A stretch of 64,000 nt of DNA from Phanerodontia chrysosporium (taxonomy: Eukaryota > Basidiomycota > Agaricomycetes > Polyporales > Phanerochaetaceae). This document shows, piece by piece, positions 1-9,300 of the stretch. The translations under genes were made by a program, and so were the position numbers. The DNA is taken from assembly GCA_001910725.1 (NCBI GenBank), contig MJGA01000021.1:62001-126000 (forward strand), written 5' to 3'. The notes beneath the pieces were generated by a model. That model was given only the letters and a program-made list of their open reading frames with translations, had not been told where the DNA came from and ran no database searches. Within the stretch, counting starts at the first letter, position 1, and the number at the start of each line of letters is the position of its first letter.

Positions 1-42
1 CATCTGAATACATTTCAGGAATATTATCAGGCACTCGTTGAC

Positions 43-420
43 GTGAAGGTCGACATCCCAGACATACTCAGGGTCACTGCACTTTTGGCAAGTTTGCCAC
101 CAAACTACAGAAACATCATTACTGCTATCGAATTGTATATTGAAAACATCACTACTGACGAGCAGGGGGAGCACAAGTTGACACCAAATTTCGACTATGT
201 CACGTGCCACCTGCTAAATGAGGAAAAGTGCTGAAAGCTTTTGCAGAACAGTATTGAGAGGCCTGAAGCCATGTTCACTGCCAAGCTCAAGTGCCCTCAT
301 TATTGCCAGGACATGACCTGTTTTGAGTGCAAGGAGAAGGGTCATTATTGCAGTGAGTGCCTAAAGGCACAGTCAGATAAGGGAGAGCACGCTGACATCA
401 CACAGGAATTCAGTTTCTGA
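43..420 (+). pseudogene. Ty1/copia-type gag remnant
   Basis: One frame runs from about position 43 to a TGA at 418-420 and is interrupted by a TGA at 232-234. The first part resembles the UBN2-type gag of copia elements, with a segment reading PDILRVTALLASLPPNY. Codons 319-360 encode a CX2CX4HX4C zinc knuckle (CFECKEKGHYCSEC). No protease, integrase or reverse transcriptase follows: about 25 nt after the last stop comes a purine-rich tract and a TGTTGG LTR-like start. I infer an internally deleted or non-autonomous copia derivative whose left part lies outside the window. Confidence 0.6.
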
Positions 421-453
421 TGTCATTTTTGGCATGTTTGCATTGAGGGGGTG

Positions 454-702
454 TGTTGGTTTTTGAAGCACGATATGTGCCTCACACTGAGTCAGCACAT
501 GAGGGGTTAAACAGTGCTGCCATCGACAAAACTGTCCCCATTATGTCATTGCTGACTAATGGCGAGATATCCCTCACATTTTATTTGAATATTCTCATAA
601 TAGCTACATATATATAAGGAGGGCCGAAGGGCCCCACAGCATTGTGAATACAATTCTGTTGAGCCAGTTCTCTGCACCCGAACTCGAAGTTCTATCAGAA
701 CA
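454..702 (+). repeat. Probable copia 3' LTR
   Basis: This stretch follows a polypurine-like tract (GAGGGGGTG, about 445-453), begins TGTTGG, contains a TATATATAAGG promoter-like box near 608-619 and may end at AGAACA near 702. The boundaries are guesses because no second copy is in the window. It fits as the 3' LTR of the gag remnant just upstream. No target duplication can be checked. Confidence 0.4.
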
Positions 703-823
703 GGTACTGGACCTGCAGGTCAACATATCTACGGATTTTCACACGGCTCCTACTTGCATGACTTGCAGGTGAGCCAGAGTCGTTGCCAGATTTACAGCCG
801 ATGCAAATAAGAGCTTCTTCTAA

Positions 824-990
824 TATAAAATTCAAAGTACATAGATTGAAAACTTGAGCTTAGACCTCAAGTGTAGCAACAGATAATGAGACAAGTACAA
901 AAGGAGAAGCTGAGGAAAAAGAGAAAAGAGGAGTAGTCCTTATATGCTCTAACCTAAGCCTGCGATCAGGAGGGACAATAAGTCATTGTT
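824..990 (-). repeat. Degenerate gypsy LTR relic, related to the LTR at 54059-54394
   Basis: Read on the minus strand, this matches the second half of the LTR of the young gypsy element. It shares a GTTAGAG-ATATAAGGACTAC TATA region, the CAGCTTCTCCT-TTGTACT stretch, the TTGCTACACTTGAGG stem-loop and, right after the LTR end, TTAG(A/G)AGAAGCTC where the young element has its primer-binding region. The first half of the LTR is missing. This is an old relic of the same or a sister family, inverted relative to the young copy. Confidence 0.6.
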
Positions 991-1208
991 GAAAGTTGCC
1001 CTACCAGGACGCACTCAAAACCGTCAAGCAGACAGGAGTTAAAAGCTCCAGTGCGCCCAGAGGGCTGAAGTGCCAAGCGCCCATCAAAAAATGCGCCGTC
1101 AGCATATCCTTACAAGCTCTTGTGGTGGGACAAGTCTCGCTGCCCTTCTCCATTCCTATCTTCTGCTCTGAGTAATCCATAGATTAGATTTTGTACTTAT
1201 CAATCCTC

Positions 1209-1797
1209 TATCACAAAAATGCGCTGCCCTAGCGCCTATACACCAAACCAACCAGCAATACTCACTGGCAAAGGTTTACTTGGACTACAAGGAGTGTAGC
1301 CAAGCTTGAAGACGGGGTATAGATGCTAGAGAGGTGAGATGCGATGAGATTGAAGCTGAGGAGGCACCCCCAGCCCTCAGGATTTATATACATGTGCACC
1401 AGGTCCCCAGGGACCGGTGTTCAGGGTCCTAGCTATCTAATACCTACTACGCTATTGGCTAGTGCCCTACAGACATTCCTACATTCTCCTACACGTTCCT
1501 AAATGTTCCTATGATGTCCCAGAAACCTCCAGAACGTTCCAGCACTGTCCGGACCTGTCCAGAGACCTCCAGGACTTTCCAGTCCACTCGGCGCTTCCAA
1601 ACCCTTGTCTGCTTCTAGACCTTTGACCATGTGACCCTGGGATACTGCACGTGTGCGCATCACGTGACCGCCGTATCACATGACCAGCCCCGAGCCTAGG
1701 GCTGTCACTCCAGCGCTTTTGCATGTCACAGTTCGGAGTAATCGCTTCTGTCACCTGCTGCCCCTAACCCTAAGGGTTGAAACGAAAAACTGTGACA
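1209..1797 (-). repeat. 3' LTR of element 1
   Basis: 589 bp, matching 8697-9295 almost throughout. It lacks 10 bp near 1593 that the other copy has. It begins TATCACAAAA and ends GAAAAACTGTGACA on the plus strand, that is TGTCACAG...TGTGATA in element orientation. The outer edge abuts the TCCTC duplication; the inner edge abuts the polypurine tract. Confidence 0.95.
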
Positions 1798-1809
1798 TTA
1801 CCCCCAATT
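1798..1809 (-). other. Polypurine tract of element 1
   Basis: On the minus strand AATTGGGGGTAA lies directly before the 3' LTR, the expected place for the plus-strand primer of reverse transcription. Confidence 0.7.
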
Positions 1810-1832
1810 CTAGCTGAACCTCCTGGTGAAGC

Positions 1833-2226
1833 CTAAATACCAGTGGAGCCAAAACCATTGCTGCTGCGAATGGTTGAGTCAAGGTGAGAAACCGGAGTTG
1901 GTTCAGCATAGGATATTCTTTCGAGCACGAGTTGAGCGACACGATCACCCTTGTGGAATGTAAAGGTGTTGGGCGAGTTGTTGATGAGTAGAATTTTGAG
2001 CTCTCCTCGATAATCTCAGTCAATAACGTCTGCTCCTATGTCGATGCCTCTGAGGCTAAGGCCACTCCGTGGTGCGACTCGAGCGTAGGTACCTGGTGGA
2101 GTACACATTCGAAGGCCAGTTGGCGCTAGCTTGCGATCATGAGGCTTGAGCGTAAGGTCTTCCGTGATGAAAAGATCCAACCCTGCGCTTTCTGGTGAGC
2201 CACGTGAGGGGAGTTTTGCGTCCTTG
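1833..2226 (-). other. dUTPase domain at the C terminus of element 1 pol (interrupted)
   Basis: The five motifs of trimeric dUTPases appear in order: SPESAGLDLF (motif 1), APRSGLSLRGIDIG (motif 2), GADVID-stop-DYRGEL (motif 3, with a TGA where an Arg codon CGA would be expected), KGDRVAQLVLE (motif 4) and RSSNGFGSTG (motif 5). The enzyme hydrolyses dUTP to dUMP and so limits uracil incorporation into cDNA. Here it lies after the chromodomain, as the last domain of pol. The stop inactivates this copy unless it is read through. Confidence 0.85.
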
Positions 2227-5200
2227 TTCATGAGCTCGACCTCGAACTGGTCGTCTGCTCCCCAAGATTGGAGTAGCGCGAGTTCGCGCACGAAAAACTC
2301 ATCCTCCTCGTCGTGGTGGCGTTGCAGAAGGGAAATTGCCTTTGGCGCATCTGGGTATTTCTTGTGGAATTGTTTGACCTTCGCCATAGCGTGCTTGAGA
2401 TTGGGCAAGTATTCCCATGTGTCGCTATGCTCATCGTAGCCTCTCCACCGTACTCGGTACATAACACGGCCTTTAGAGTCTGGCTGTGCATCTACGATCT
2501 GCTCAACCTCGTACTCCTCGTCATCACCCACATGAATGGGTGGTAGGGGTTTGCGCGTGCGATTGGCAACCTCATCCTCGACGTGCTTCGTGAGCTTGCT
2601 TGCGTGGAAGACTGGGTGAATCTTTACATGGGCTGGTAACTTCAGCTTGAAGGTAACCGGTCCCAGCTGCTCTACGATCTCGTAGGGGCCTACTCACTTT
2701 GGTGCCAGTTTCTTGGAGGGAACTCGAAGGTTCAGATCCTTTGCGTCAAGCCAAACATGGTCTCTGACCTTGAACAAGGGTTCTGATTTACCCTGGTCGT
2801 AATACCACTTCATTCGCTCTGCAGCCAGCACGAGCGCGGCTTTCGCCTGATCTTGGGCCTCCTGTCTAAGCTTCGTCCAGTCGTCCAGTTCTGACAACCT
2901 TGTAACACGGTCCTGCTCTGGGAACATGCGTGGATGACGGCCATATTCGACAAAGAATGGTGAGTTCTTGGTGCTTTCATGCGCCTGGTTGTTGTACGCA
3001 AACTCGGCAGAGGGCAAAAGATACACCCAGTCGTTCTGCCTGAAGTTTGTGTAGCAGCGCAGATACTGCTCCAATGACTGATTAACTCGCTCAGTCTGAC
3101 CGTCTACCTGAGGGTGAAATGCTGTAGTCATTGCTGACTTGATCCCCAAGAGTCTGCACCATTCCTGGAAGAGTCTCACAGTGAACTGTGTTCCTCTATC
3201 CGAAATGATCTGTCTGGGTAGGCCGTGCAAAGGCCAAACACGCTCATAGAGCAAATTTCCCAGATCCTTGGCTGAAAACTCCTTGGTGATGGGGAGGAAA
3301 TGTGCTCGCTTGGTTAAGCGGCAAACGACTACGAAGATAGCGTTGTAACCGTCTGACTCAGGCAAGTCTGTGATCATATCGCATGAGATTATCTCCCAGG
3401 TTTCCGACGGAACCTCGTTCGGCTGTAGCAGGCCAGCAGGCTTCTGGTTGACGTTTTTATGCGACTGGCAGACTTCGCAACCTGCGACGTACTTCTTGAC
3501 GTAAACTGACATTCCTGGCCACCAGTAGTTGCGCGACAGCAACTCCAACATCTTCCATCGTCCAGGGTGTCCAGCCCCAGGGAAGTCGTGGTGTAACTTG
3601 AGTAGATCTGCCCTAATCTTGTCGTCCTTGGGTACATACACCTTGCCTCGGTGCAGTAGTAGCCCATCCTCGAGGTGCCATTCCGCTAAGTCCTTCCCGA
3701 ACTCTCTTGGTCCTTTCAACATCAGGTCTTTGTACGACTTGGTGACTTCATCGTCCAGCAGGGCTTTTCTGATCCTTTCTAGCAGTTTGCTATCGTCCAC
3801 TATCGATGAATGGGTTGGTTGCATGGCTCGAATTGCGAAATATTCTGGCTTCAAAAGGACTTTTTCACGATTGTCGCAATCCACCCCCAATTCATGATCT
3901 GGCCTCCTGGACATTGGATCAGCCCGCTTCATCGTTTTTCCAGGCTTGTGCTCCAACTTGAAGTGGAAACGTGTGAGGAAAAGGCTCCAACGTGCTTGAC
4001 GTCGCGTTAAGTCTTGTGCCTTGCGGAAATAGGTCAAATTCTGGTGATCTGACCATATTTCAAACGGTAGAGGGTGTCCCTCCAAGTGGTGGCGCCATTC
4101 CTTCAGCGCGCGGATGATGGCTAGCATCTCCTTGTCGTATATCTCGTAGTTGCGCTCGTGTACGCCTAGCGCCTTGGAGTAAAACGCGACAGGGTGCCAA
4201 AGGCCATCCTCGCCCAGTTACTCAAGTACAGCCCCCGTAGCAAAGTCTGACGAATCGCATTCGAGCCTAAAAGGGTGCTCGTCGTCTGGAATCTTGAGAA
4301 TAGGCGCAGTAGTGAACGCTCTTTTGAGTGTATCGAAGGCATCCTGCTGCTCAGGCCCCCATTCCCACTCTTTGCCTTTGCGGGTAAGTTCTGACAATGG
4401 GCGAACAATCTTGCCAAAGTCTCAAATAAACCGTCGGTAGAAGTTGGCAAAACCCAGGAAAGCCTGGACATCTTTGACCCTTTTGGGTATGGGCCAAGAT
4501 AAAACGCCATCCACCTTCGATGGATCCATCTGAACCGACCCCTTGCTGATGATCATTCCGAGGTATTCAATGCTATCCGTCTCGAAGAAGCATTTCTCTG
4601 GCTTAGCGAACAGGTCGTTGTCGCGTAGCCGCTGCAATACCTCGCGAACTAATCGCCGATGGTGGTCCAAGTCATTCGTGAAGATGAGAATGTCGTCTAG
4701 GTAGACCATGACATGCCCTTCTCGAATCAGATCGTCGAGAATATGGTTCATCATGCGCTGAAAGGTTGCTGGTGCATTGCTGAGGCCAAAGAACATCACT
4801 GTAGGTTCGTATAAACCGAAAGGTGTGATGAAGGCCAGCTTCCACTCGTCTCCTTCCTTGATTCTGACGTTGTTATACCCCCATCTAAGGTCAATCTTGG
4901 TGTATATACTGGCCTTAGATAGTCGATCTATAAGGTCTGAGATCTTGGGTATAGGAAAGTGGTCTTTCTTGATGACTTCGTTCAGCTTTCTGTAGTCTTG
5001 CACCAAGCGCAATGAACCGTTCTTCTTCTTCACGAAAAAGACTGGTGCTGCCAGCGGGGATTTACTCGGTCTGATGTATCCCTTGGCGAGATTCTCCTGA
5101 ATCCACTCGTCCAGAGAATTCCTCTCTTCTGGCGACAGCGAGTAATTACGAGCTGGTCGAGGTAGGGTGGCTTCGTCGATAAACTCGACAGCGTGGTCGT

Positions 5201-5990
5201 AAGGCTTTCGTACGGGTAACCGTTCGCTTGCACGCTTCGAAAACACGTCCCCATAGTTCTGATACTGTGCAGGGACAAGCTGCTCCCAGCCCTCGATTCC
5301 CTCCAGCGAACGAATACTGCACATCGCTGCGATCTTCCGGCAGGTTACTGCCAAAACGCGGCCATCTGGGGTGGAAGGGTCGACCCACTGAAGCCAAGGC
5401 TCCTCTTCTTCCTCCTCGAAGTCCTCATCCATAGGTTCTTCGAGCTCTGCTTGTGCTACTTGAGCCTTGTGGCTGGTAAAGCGACAAGAATCTGGGCATC
5501 TGGAGTACTTCCACTCGCCCTTATCCCAATCTATCTCAGGATTATGCTTCTTTAAGTAGCTAAAGCCGAGGAACATGTCCTTTCCACCCAGATCTGTAAT
5601 GAGGCATGCTTGTCTGGAGACATGGTCCTCTACGGCTACGTCGAGCCAAGCATACTCCTCAATACTGCCACTCTTGTTCCTGGAGCCATCTGCGTTGTAT
5701 ACGCGTATCTCCCTGGCCAGCTGGTTCGTCTTCAGCTTGTGCTTCTTGACGAAGCGGTGGCTAATGAACACAGCATAGGCCCCTGAATCAACCAGCGCGG
5801 TAGTCTGCACTCTGATTTCCTTACCCTGACTCAAAGTTACTGGAACAATAAAGCTCGATTTAGAGGGCAAACTAGAAACTTTTCTCGATTCCAAAACTGA
5901 TCTAATACATTCTACTGAGTCGGGAGGGTAAAGGAAATCTAAAAACGGACCAGATGTCGCAGACTCTACATCGGTCCCTGCAGAAAATCC
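1833..5990 (-). pseudogene. Pol of element 1: protease, RT, RNase H, integrase, chromodomain, dUTPase (four nonsense codons)
   Basis: One frame runs from 5990 to a TAG at 1833-1835. Protease has the ALVDSGAYAVF active site. RT has a VYLDDILIF box. RNase H has RLECDSSDF and NYEIYDKEMLAIIRALKEW. Integrase has an HHCC finger (HHDF...HPGR, CEVCQSH) and catalytic CDMITDL, SDRGTQF and QTERVNQSLEQYL. A chromodomain (EYEVEQIVDAQ...RVRWRGYDEHSDTWEYL) is followed by a dUTPase. The frame is broken by TGA 4422-4424, TAA 4218-4220, TGA 2694-2696 and TGA 2016-2018. All four lie in the same frame (spacings are multiples of three) and all are explained by single transitions. No AUG exists near the start: the frame begins after a TGA at 5991-5993, so expression needed recoding or splicing from gag. 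Confidence 0.9.
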
Positions 5991-6208
5991 TCATCGTCTG
6001 AGAATACCACGCGGTTAATCTTCTGCGCCTTCTCCTTTGAAAACGACTTCTTCTTTTGCTTGGTCTTGGGGGTATCTTTTTCTTCTGAGCTATCTGAGCT
6101 CGACTCCTCGTCAGAGGCTACCTCCTGGAATCTCTCCGAGTCGCTGGCGTACACCTCGCGCACACTGTTCTTCGTGTGGCGAGAGCCCTGATCTTCTCCT
6201 TTCCCTTT
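5966..6208 (-). CDS. Gag-pol spacer in the -1 frame (element 1)
   Basis: After the slippery heptamer at 6202-6208 the -1 frame stays open to a TAG at 5966-5968. It encodes an acidic then lysine-rich linker (SDEESSSDSSEEKD, then KTKQKKKSFSKEK, ending DDEDFLQGPM). It looks like a natural continuation of gag, whereas the gag frame itself ends in an Arg-rich tail. It overlaps the start of the pol frame by 25 nt, and pol is one further -1 step away. How the second step is made (another frameshift, an intron ending TTTTCTGCAG, or a lost base) cannot be decided here. Confidence 0.55.
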   Translation of the reverse strand, partial: KGKGEDQGSRHTKNSVREVYASDSERFQEVASDEESSSDSSEEKDTPKTKQKKKSFSKEKAQKINRVVFSDDEDFLQGPM

Positions 6209-7545
6209 GAAGACGAAGCCTTTGATGAACTGGCCACCGGTGCATTGGTGGTTTTACTCGACGACGTCGAAGAACCTGAGTTGTTCTTCTTCGATGGACA
6301 CTCCTTGGCAATATGGCCTTTGCCTCCACACTGAGCGCAGCAGCCTTTCTTCTCTGCCTCCTCGAACGACATGGCAACCTTCTGAACTTTGGCTGTCTTG
6401 CCTTTACCCTGGGCTGAGCCCTTCTTCAAGGTGTCGACATCCATAGCGTCAGGGTCTTTCGACGACTGAGGCTGTCCAGAGAGTACGGTGCCCGTCAAGA
6501 GACGTTGATCCTGCAGAATCTCCTGAACATCCTTCAGCCAACCATCCCAGGTCGTAGCCCACTGAGCACGACCACGGGCTGCCAGTACATCGGCGGCGGT
6601 ACGAGGGGTATGGGCATAGGCTTTGACCAACAGTTCCTTGTTGGAGAAGCCAGTTTGGCGAGCCAGCGAACAGAAACGAGCAGCAAACTCATTGAAAGTC
6701 TTCTCGTTCGTTCCTTTCTTGCTGACGAGCTGCTCAAACTCTGCCCTTGCCTTGTCCTTCTTGTCGGTCTGTTGGAATCCTTTCTGGAGTTCGTTCACAA
6801 AGTTGGTCCAAGTACCAAGGGGCTTTGAGTCTGCCACCTTGTCGAAGTACTCTTGCATGACCTTCTTTGCTGAACCTCGCAGGTAAGTCATTGCCGTCTC
6901 TATCTTCTTTTCGTCGTCCATTACGCCACGGTGGCGCAACCAGAGTGCCATCGACCCGAGCCAGTCATCCAGCTTGCTAGCCTTATCACCATTAAAGGTG
7001 TCAGGCTCCTTCATGGTAGGGAACAAAGACTGAGACAACCCAACGTTGCCTCCACTAGTGCCTTGCTGAACCAACACTTTCAAGCTCTCGTTTTCCTGCT
7101 TCAGCACCTGCATAGCGCTCTGCAAAACGCGATTTTGGTTCTGAGCCTCTGCTATCTGCGCAGACAAGTGCTGTCTAGTCTGCTCAAGAGTGTCTATCTG
7201 CTCCTGAAGCGTCTTGGCCTCGGTTTTGCATTTGCGAAGGGCTTCCTTCAAGCGAAGGACTTCTGAACCCATTTCTGACCTTACTTGAGCTATTTCAGCC
7301 TTTACCCAGTTACCCAGGCTGTCAACGAGGGCCTTAAAGTCGCCAGGAGTCAGTCCTTCCTGAGCGGCTTGTACCCATGACTGGCTATACTCTTCGTAAG
7401 AGGTCGAAAGTGGCGCAGCGGCCAAAACTGGGGTAGGGCCTCCTTCAGCCATAGAGCCAAGTTCTAACGCTCCCCAAGGGTCCATGCCACTTGAACTCGA
7501 AGCAGAACGCAAACCAAAGTCAACAGGATTTGAATTGAGCGACAT
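6118..7545 (-). CDS. Gag of element 1
   Basis: 475 codons from an ATG at 7545. The N terminus is followed by a long coiled coil (about residues 85-170, leucine/glutamine heptads), a Ty3-type retrotransposon gag core (about 185-340, including WTNFVNELQKGFQQTD) and one zinc knuckle, CAQCGGKGHIAKEC, near residue 405. After the knuckle comes a Ser-rich tail. The slippery AAAGGGA lies in this tail. Intact, unlike pol. It forms the capsid/nucleocapsid of the particle in which cDNA is made. Confidence 0.88.
   Translation of the reverse strand: MSLNSNPVDFGLRSASSSSGMDPWGALELGSMAEGGPTPVLAAAPLSTSYEEYSQSWVQAAQEGLTPGDFKALVDSLGNWVKAEIAQVRSEMGSEVLRLKEALRKCKTEAKTLQEQIDTLEQTRQHLSAQIAEAQNQNRVLQSAMQVLKQENESLKVLVQQGTSGGNVGLSQSLFPTMKEPDTFNGDKASKLDDWLGSMALWLRHRGVMDDEKKIETAMTYLRGSAKKVMQEYFDKVADSKPLGTWTNFVNELQKGFQQTDKKDKARAEFEQLVSKKGTNEKTFNEFAARFCSLARQTGFSNKELLVKAYAHTPRTAADVLAARGRAQWATTWDGWLKDVQEILQDQRLLTGTVLSGQPQSSKDPDAMDVDTLKKGSAQGKGKTAKVQKVAMSFEEAEKKGCCAQCGGKGHIAKECPSKKNNSGSSTSSSKTTNAPVASSSKASSSKGKEKIRALATRRTVCARCTPATRRDSRR
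6202..6208 (-). promoter_or_regulatory. Candidate -1 ribosomal frameshift heptamer AAAGGGA
   Basis: In the gag frame the bases read TC(A AAG GGA) AAG, an exact X XXY YYZ slippery heptamer. Slipping back one base enters the frame of the acidic/lysine spacer. A downstream pseudoknot was not worked out. Homopolymer errors are suspected elsewhere in this window, so a lost base is the alternative. Confidence 0.5.
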
Positions 7546-7601
7546 CTTGATTCAGAAACGCGCAGATACAAAAACTAATCGAGGTTCTTCTCCAAAAACA
7601 A

Positions 7602-8390
7602 TCAATCTTCACCCAACTCCTGAATCAGCTCCCTGCAATGCTCAGCGAAGCGTGGCTTAAGCTCAGTGAAGCTATGTGCGCCTGCCTTCTTCAAATCCCT
7701 CGAAATCTTCTTCCACTCCCTCGTGGTGTACTCCTTCGTCTTGACGATGGTCTGAAGGTGTTTGCGAATGTTGTCGAACCTCTCCTTGAACAAGCCCAAA
7801 ATGTAGAGCTCGTGTTCAGTCAACCCAACTCGAAAACGCTGCTCGTCTAGCTTCTGAAAGAACGGACCCAAGTGATTAAGGGTGCCGTTGAACTTTCGTC
7901 CGTAGTTGCGCAGCTGATGGACCTGAGTGTTGGTGTGAAAGCGAAGGTCCTTGGGAATGGGTTTGACTTCGATAGGGGGAGTAGGGGGAGGTTCAATACG
8001 CTCGATGAGGGGTAGAGGGGGAGGGGCGTTCGCGATGCGATCGAGTAGGCGGTGCTTGCGCTGTTCGTTGCGATAGTCTTCGAGCTGAAGCTGGTGCTTG
8101 AAGTCGTTCAAGTCTGCTTCACGAGCAAGCCTTTCACGATGACCAGGGACAGAGGTGTAGGGTGTAGTGCGAGGTTTGTATGCAGGGCGCGGCTTCCCAA
8201 CGTCTTTGAAGCAGTGAAGGTTCGAGATCTTGATGCGTTCAAGCAAGGGTTTGCCAGAGCTCTCGTCCTTAGCAAGGACAAAACGGTTCCTAGCAGCTTT
8301 AGGCACTAGCAAACACGGGTCAGCCTGTGTACACAAGCCAGAAAACTTCTCCACACAGGCAAAGCGCAAGGCTTTCCTGCCAGCCAACCC
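7602..8390 (-). CDS. Leader ORF of element 1 without any methionine codon
   Basis: 263 sense codons are open between a TGA at 8391-8393 and the stop at 7602, ending 56 nt before the gag ATG. The protein contains no Met at all; the first possible near-cognate start is TTG at 8387. Composition is protein-like: basic N terminus, a DFKHQLQLEDYRNEQRKHRLLDR helix-forming part, a Pro-rich linker, then FNGTLNHLGPFFQKLDEQRF and a helical C terminus. I do not recognise a domain. It may be translated from a non-AUG codon or be joined to an upstream AUG by splicing (CTGGCAG at its start resembles a 3' splice site). Confidence 0.5.
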   Translation of the reverse strand, partial: GLAGRKALRFACVEKFSGLCTQADPCLLVPKAARNRFVLAKDESSGKPLLERIKISNLHCFKDVGKPRPAYKPRTTPYTSVPGHRERLAREADLNDFKHQLQLEDYRNEQRKHRLLDRIANAPPPLPLIERIEPPPTPPIEVKPIPKDLRFHTNTQVHQLRNYGRKFNGTLNHLGPFFQKLDEQRFRVGLTEHELYILGLFKERFDNIRKHLQTIVKTKEYTTREWKKISRDLKKAGAHSFTELKPRFAEHCRELIQELGED

Positions 8391-8696
8391 TCAACGAAGA
8401 GAAGGGGGTATTACTGCGGGTTTCCACGCCACGCAGCTAAAACTAGTTGGACAGGGTATTACACCCTTAGTCCAGCACTACAACAGGGGTTACTCATCCG
8501 CAGGCAAAGCCCTCTGAGGTGGGTTACACCACGTTCCCCTGTCTGTACCTAAAAAGGTACTATAGTGCCCACTTACGCCTGTGGATCGGCAGAAAACTGA
8601 ACAAAGCGCAAAAGCACTTGTTCAAACAAGCCCCCAGAACCCAAAGCAATAACGTAGGCCACCAAAGGTGGAGTAGGTTGGCTAGCTTCAATCTTC

Positions 8697-9295
8697 TATC
8701 ACAAAAATGCGCTGCCCTAGTGCCTATACACCAAACCAACCAGCAATACTCACTGGCAAAGGTTTACTTGGACTACAAGAAGTGTAGCCAAGCTTGAAGA
8801 CGGCGTATAGAGGCTAGAGAGGTGAGATGCGATGAGATTGAAGCTGGGGAGGCACCCCCAGCCCTCAGGGTTTATATACATGTGCACCAGGTCCCCAGGG
8901 ACCGGTGTTCAGGGTCCTAGCTATCTAATACCTACTACGCTATTGGCTAGTGCCCTACAGACATTCCTACATTCTCCTACATGTTCCTAAATGTTCCTAC
9001 GATGTCCCAGAAACCTCCAGAACGTTCCAGCACTGTCCGGACCTGTCCAGAGACCTCCAGGACTTTCTAGTCCATTTCGGAGTGTCCCGGCGCTTCCAGA
9101 CCCTTGCCTGCTTCTAGACCTTTGACCATGTGACCCTGGGATACCGCACGTGTGCGCATCACGTGACCGCCATATCACGTGACCAGCCCCGAGCCTAGGG
9201 CTGTCACTCCAGCGCTTCTGCATGTCACAGTTCGGAGTAATCGCTTCTGTCACTTGCTGCCCCTAACCCTAAGGGTTGAAACGAAAAACTGTGAC
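8697..9295 (-). repeat. 5' LTR of element 1
   Basis: 599 bp. The minus-strand TATATAAA box is at 8871-8878, so transcription would start about 30 bp further left. The outer U3 end carries several CACGTGAC-type boxes (9128-9183), and a GAACGTTC heat-shock-like palindrome lies near 9020. The outer edge abuts the TCCTC duplication at 9296-9300. Confidence 0.95.
8871..8878 (-). promoter_or_regulatory. TATA box in the 5' LTR of element 1
   Basis: TATATAAA on the minus strand, in the expected U3 position of the LTR. The same box is present in the 3' LTR. Confidence 0.6.
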
Positions 9296-9300
9296 ATCCT

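Larger units (their letters stand above)
1209..9295 (-). mobile_element. Ty3/gypsy chromoelement with C-terminal dUTPase (element 1, decayed)
   Basis: Full-length LTR retrotransposon on the minus strand. It is bounded by LTRs 1209-1797 and 8697-9295 and flanked by a 5-bp duplication TCCTC (1204-1208 and 9296-9300). In element orientation the order is 5' LTR, leader ORF without AUG, gag, an acidic/basic spacer in the -1 frame, and pol (protease, RT, RNase H, integrase, chromodomain, dUTPase), then polypurine tract and 3' LTR. LTR ends are near-inverted (TGTCACA...TGTGATA). By eye the LTRs differ at about 17 sites, 15 of them transitions, plus one 10-bp indel, so the insertion is not recent. 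Pol has four nonsense codons and no frameshift inside its main frame. Confidence 0.93.

Noticed and set aside
1758..1782. Telomere-like CCCTAACCCTAAGGGTT in the LTR of element 1
   Set aside because: It occurs once per LTR at the same place (also 9256-9280), is partly palindromic and is not a tandem array; it is simply LTR sequence.
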